Origin: Alphaproteobacteria bacterium
GTDB lineage: Bacteria; Pseudomonadota; Alphaproteobacteria; UBA2136; UBA6156
NCBI GenBank assembly: GCA_027490875.1
Contig: JAIXXE010000167.1
Location: forward strand, 1 to 7,047
Direction of reading: 5' to 3'
Length of the DNA: 7,047 nt
The position numbers and the translations under genes are program-made. The notes below the pieces were generated by a model. That model had not been told where the DNA came from. It was given only the letters and a program-made list of their open reading frames with translations, and did not search any database. Below, piece by piece: positions 4,577 to 7,047 of the stretch (within the stretch, counting starts at the first letter, position 1; each line of letters begins with the position of its first letter).

Positions 4577-6097
4577 ATGGATGACTTTAACCACGGCGGC
4601 CCCCCCAACTCACCCAAACGGCGTCAGGTCTTTCGGCCCGTGGGTGAAGGCAAAAAGGTCTCCGTGACCCCCATGACCGAGGGCCGCCCCACCCGCCTGA
4701 GCGTGGAAGCCCCAAGCAGCAGCCCAGCCCCCGCCTACGAGCGCCCCACCCCCCGCCCCATGCCGGCCAACAAGGCCCCCAAGGGCCCCGCCGCGCCCGT
4801 TACGGCCGAAAATCTGCGCCATTTGCAGCAACTGCGCGACCTTTCCAATGAAGACCTCTTTGCGCTGGCCGAAGATTTAGGCGTGAAGGACCCCACCAAC
4901 CTCCGCCGCTTTGAACTGATGTTCCGTATTGCCGAAAAGGTGCAAAAGGTCGAAAACGGCTCTCCCAACGCCCAAAAGGTGGAGCTTCGCGGCGAAGGCG
5001 TGCTGGATATCGTACCCGATGGGTTCGGCTTCCTCCGCGCGAAGGAAAACAGCTACACCGGCACGCCTGAAGACGTGTACGTCAGCCCCAGCCTCATCCG
5101 GCGGCTTGGCCTGCGCAATGGCGATACCATTGTAGGCACCGTGCGCTACCCCAACCCCGGCGAGCGTTATTTTGCCTTGGTTGCGGTGGAAGTGTTGAAC
5201 GGCCTCAAGCCCGAGCAGCTGCGCCATCGCCCCAATTTCGACAAACTCACGCCACTTTACCCCACCGAAAAGTTTAATCTGGAAAGTATCGACCCCAACG
5301 GCAAAGACCGCACCGGTCAGGTGATTGACCTCGTCGCCCCGATTGGTAAAGGCCAACGCTGCATGCTGGTGGCCCCGCCCAAAGCTGGTAAAACCATGAT
5401 GATGAAGGCCATCGCCCACGCGATTGAAGACAAGCACCCCGACGTAACCCTGATGGTGCTATTGGTGGATGAACGGCCCGAAGAAGTCACCGATATGGAA
5501 CGCGCCATTCGCGGCGAAGTCATTTCAAGCACCTTCGACGAGCCCGCCTCCCGCCACGTACAGGTCAGCGAAATGGTGATTGAAAAGGCCAAGCGCTTGG
5601 TGGAAATGGGCCAAGATGTGGTGATTCTGCTCGATTCCCTCACCCGACTGGCGCGCGCCTACAACACCGTGGTGCCTTCCAGCGGTAAGGTGCTCACGGG
5701 GGGTGTTGATGCCAATGCGCTGCAAAAACCCAAACGCTTCTTTGGGGCCGCCCGTAAAATTGAGGAAGGCGGTAGCCTTACCATCATCGCCACCGCGCTG
5801 ATTGATACCGGCAGCCGCATGGATGAAGTGATTTTTGAAGAGTTCAAAGGCACCGGCAACAGCGAAATCTGGCTGGATAGAAAGCTGGTGGAAAAACGCA
5901 CCTACCCGGCCATCGATATCGCCAAGAGCGGAACCCGCCACGAGGAAATGCTCTACGGCGAAGAAACGCTGCAGAAAATCTGGATTCTGCGCCGTATCCT
6001 GCAGCCCATGGCCGTGACCGAGGCGATGGAGTTCCTGCTCGACAAACTGCGTAAAACCAAAACGAATGCCGAGTTCTTCCGCTTCATGAATCAGTAG
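4577..6097 (+). CDS. rho: Transcription termination factor Rho
   Basis: Rho is the hexameric RNA-dependent ATPase/helicase that releases untranslated transcripts. Of 506 residues, about 75-205 form the RNA-binding N-terminal part: the helical bundle LRHLQQLRDLSNEDLFALAE and the OB-fold with GVLDIVPDGFGFLR (141-154) and DVYVSPSLIRR (166-176). The ATPase core holds GQRCMLVAPPKAGKT (259-273, Walker A; Lys272), LLVDERPEEVTDM (295-307), VILLDSLTRLARAYN (349-363, Walker B with Asp353), the Q-loop SGKVLTGGVDANAL (369-382) and the R-loop KGTGN (424-428). It ends KTKTNAEFFRFMNQ. The typical length is near 420; the excess is a Pro/Ala/basic, disordered N-terminal extension (1-75). An in-frame TGA at 4550-4552 fixes the first possible start; there is no Shine-Dalgarno before it. 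It is transcribed alone, away from mnmE. Confidence 0.97.
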   Translation: MDDFNHGGPPNSPKRRQVFRPVGEGKKVSVTPMTEGRPTRLSVEAPSSSPAPAYERPTPRPMPANKAPKGPAAPVTAENLRHLQQLRDLSNEDLFALAEDLGVKDPTNLRRFELMFRIAEKVQKVENGSPNAQKVELRGEGVLDIVPDGFGFLRAKENSYTGTPEDVYVSPSLIRRLGLRNGDTIVGTVRYPNPGERYFALVAVEVLNGLKPEQLRHRPNFDKLTPLYPTEKFNLESIDPNGKDRTGQVIDLVAPIGKGQRCMLVAPPKAGKTMMMKAIAHAIEDKHPDVTLMVLLVDERPEEVTDMERAIRGEVISSTFDEPASRHVQVSEMVIEKAKRLVEMGQDVVILLDSLTRLARAYNTVVPSSGKVLTGGVDANALQKPKRFFGAARKIEEGGSLTIIATALIDTGSRMDEVIFEEFKGTGNSEIWLDRKLVEKRTYPAIDIAKSGTRHEEMLYGEETLQKIWILRRILQPMAVTEAMEFLLDKLRKTKTNAEFFRFMNQ

Positions 6098-6128
6098 CGC
6101 TGCGCACCCGCACAGCATAAGTTAACCT

Positions 6129-6154
6129 GCGGCTTACACACTGCCAAAAGCCGC
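6129..6154 (+). other. Inverted repeat after rho, possible weak end-of-transcript hairpin
   Basis: GCGGCTT (6129-6135) pairs with AAGCCGC (6148-6154) across a 12-base loop, 32 bases after the rho stop. No U-run follows, so it is not a canonical intrinsic terminator; it could stabilise a 3' end or mean nothing. No better terminator lies between rho and the next gene. Confidence 0.3.
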
Positions 6155-6189
6155 TGGCCTCGTTATCAAGGTTTGCTAAGGTGCACGCG

Positions 6190-6219
6190 TTGGCTGTAAG
6201 GCCTGCACCCCGCTTTAAT
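6190..6219 (+). promoter_or_regulatory. Candidate sigma-70 promoter of the small secreted protein
   Basis: TTGGCT (6190-6195) and TTTAAT (6214-6219) are 18 bases apart, with four and five consensus matches. Transcription would begin about 6226, shortly before the Shine-Dalgarno AAGGAAG (6234-6240). This supports a separate unit from rho, though read-through is possible. Confidence 0.45.
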
Positions 6220-6246
6220 AACCCGACCATAACAAGGAAGCCTCTC

Positions 6247-6501
6247 ATGAATAAACTCCTGCTCGTCGCCGCTGTGGCACTAGCCCCTGCCGCCTTTGCC
6301 GAAACCCCGATGCCCGCTGCTGCCGCCGCTGTCATGGCAACTGCCGCCACCAGCGCCACAGTTTCTGCCACCGAAGCCGTTTCGGGCACGGTTGATGCCG
6401 CAATGGGTGCGGCCCATGGCAATCTCAAGAAGCCAACCGCCACACCAACCTACAGCGACTCCATGAAAAAAGAAGCCGACCACGCTGGCCACGGCTACTA
6501 A
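6247..6501 (+). CDS. Small secreted Ala-rich protein (84 residues)
   Basis: AAGGAAG (6234-6240) lies six bases before the ATG at 6247, which is also where a textbook signal peptide begins: MNK, a hydrophobic core LLLVAAVALAPA, and a cleavage site AFA|E after residue 18. There is no lipobox Cys, so the mature protein of about 66 residues should be periplasmic or secreted. It is low in complexity: Ala/Thr/Ser/Val-rich to about residue 57, then a polar Lys/Pro/Thr stretch, ending with acidic/His residues (KKEADHAGHGY). No cysteines or known domain are visible and I do not recognise the family. A longer frame from GTG 6181 is rejected because it would bury the signal peptide. It converges on the BON gene, with a shared hairpin between. 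Confidence 0.75.
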   Translation: MNKLLLVAAVALAPAAFAETPMPAAAAAVMATAATSATVSATEAVSGTVDAAMGAAHGNLKKPTATPTYSDSMKKEADHAGHGY

Positions 6502-6520
6502 CACGAAAGACGGAAACAAA

Positions 6521-6540
6521 AGGCGCCCCACGGGGCGCCT
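6521..6540. terminator. Bidirectional terminator between the secreted protein and BON genes
   Basis: AGGCGCCCC (6521-6529) pairs perfectly with GGGGCGCCT (6532-6540); the loop is two bases or, more realistically, four with an 8-bp stem. TGTTTTAG follows on the plus strand and TTTGTTTCC on the minus strand, so it can serve both converging genes. The plus-strand U-run contains the stop codon complement of the BON gene (6545-6547). Confidence 0.85.
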
Positions 6541-6544
6541 TGTT

Positions 6545-7047
6545 TTAGCGGGGCCGGTCACCGGGGAACGGGTTCGGCGCACGGCGGTCGAGCGTACCAG
6601 CGGCCTCGCTCTGGTTCACAATGTTGGGGCGGCCTTCGGGTGTGGGGGAAACAATCACCAAGTAATCGTGCACCTGCGCCACTCCAGGGGTGGTACGCAG
6701 CAGATGTAGCACGTGGTTACGTTCATCGGCCTGGGCCACACTCCCCAGCGCATAGACATGGTTGTTCACCACCGAAATGAGGTAGTTGAGCGGAAAGACC
6801 CCTTGGGTGCCAATCAGGCGCGGCTTGATTTGCGTGGCAATCCACGCATCTTTGGCACGCTGCGCGGCGGTGTAGGCATCCCCCACAAACAGCTCGTTGT
6901 AAACCTTCCGCACACCTGCGGTACCCTGAATCAGCGTCATCACCTGTTCGCCTTCTGCGCGGGTAGGCACCACGCCCGTTACCAGCACATCGCTGTAAAA
7001 TACATCCACACCTACATCGCCCAAAAAGCGGAAATCCTGCTGCGCCA
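6545..7047 (-). CDS. Two-BON-domain envelope protein (partial, runs off right edge)
   Basis: The minus-strand frame stays open to the window edge and shows 166 residues; the TTG at 7022-7024 is not the real start because the conserved fold begins before it (AQQDFRFLGDVGVDVFY). Two BON domains are seen: the first (about 1-55) with VDVFYSDVLVTGVV and a following helix TRAEGEQVMTLIQGTAGVRKV; the second (about 58-132) with AWIATQIKPRL, VNNHVYALGSVAQADERNHVL and TTPGVAQVHDYLVI. This is the arrangement of the DolP (YraP)/OsmY group, exported proteins that bind phospholipid and support outer-membrane integrity under stress. The signal peptide or lipobox would be beyond the edge. The C-terminal tail (133-166) is polar, Pro/Arg-rich and probably disordered, beyond the usual domain end. 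Confidence 0.88.
   Translation of the reverse strand, partial: AQQDFRFLGDVGVDVFYSDVLVTGVVPTRAEGEQVMTLIQGTAGVRKVYNELFVGDAYTAAQRAKDAWIATQIKPRLIGTQGVFPLNYLISVVNNHVYALGSVAQADERNHVLHLLRTTPGVAQVHDYLVIVSPTPEGRPNIVNQSEAAGTLDRRAPNPFPGDRPR

Noticed and set aside
4877..5437. Antisense open frames inside rho (also 5525-6118 and others)
   Set aside because: Frames opposite rho only, His/Gly/Val-rich, without ribosome sites; typical mirror frames of a GC-rich gene.
1..7047. CRISPR array, tRNA genes, insertion sequences or attachment sites
   Set aside because: No regular spaced repeats, tRNA-like cloverleaf, transposase motif or terminal inverted repeats were seen by eye; a dedicated search with tRNAscan-SE, ISfinder and a CRISPR finder would settle it.

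Overview
The window is a densely packed, GC-rich stretch of a bacterial chromosome made mostly of housekeeping genes. Nothing points to a phage, an insertion sequence or a CRISPR array, and I see no tRNA or rRNA. The long Rho, MnmE, Pol I and BON-lipoprotein-type sequences are Gram-negative in character. The mix of genes (rho, mnmE, a free-standing Smr-domain protein, a two-BON-domain envelope protein) would fit an alphaproteobacterium, but this is inference from general resemblance and the genus cannot be named.

Layout, left to right. (1) The N-terminal 77 codons of polA on the minus strand run off the left edge. (2) A divergently placed small orphan gene of 62 codons (391-579, plus) has a strong ribosome binding site and a 19-bp imperfect palindrome in front of it. 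(3) A very strong bidirectional hairpin (587-610) ends it and also ends the converging pair at 615-2521 (minus): a cysteine hydrolase of the isochorismatase fold, overlapping by ATGA the tRNA-modification GTPase gene mnmE. (4) A divergent Smr-domain gene (2566-3114, plus). (5) A run of four minus-strand genes for tiny proteins with two predicted membrane segments each (88, 51, 72 and 78 residues; 3177-4383), arranged as three transcription units, each followed by its own hairpin terminator. (6) The transcription termination factor gene rho (4577-6097, plus), with a disordered N-terminal extension, a plausible sigma-70 promoter, a hairpin-bearing leader and no evident Shine-Dalgarno sequence. 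(7) A small secreted Ala-rich protein (6247-6501, plus). (8) A two-BON-domain protein on the minus strand, open at the right edge.

Genes alternate in strand, and all three convergent junctions (587-610, 3129-3156, 6521-6540) carry an inverted repeat able to act in both directions. The coupled pair cysteine hydrolase-mnmE and the coupled pair of 72- and 51-residue membrane proteins are the only clear translationally coupled operons. The most unusual parts are the cluster of orphan mini membrane proteins, two of whose terminators share a nearly identical sequence block; a degenerate guanine-specificity motif in MnmE (SHAD instead of NKxD); and the Lys-to-Arg change in the hydrolase triad. I do not see a recognisable novel defence or mobile system.
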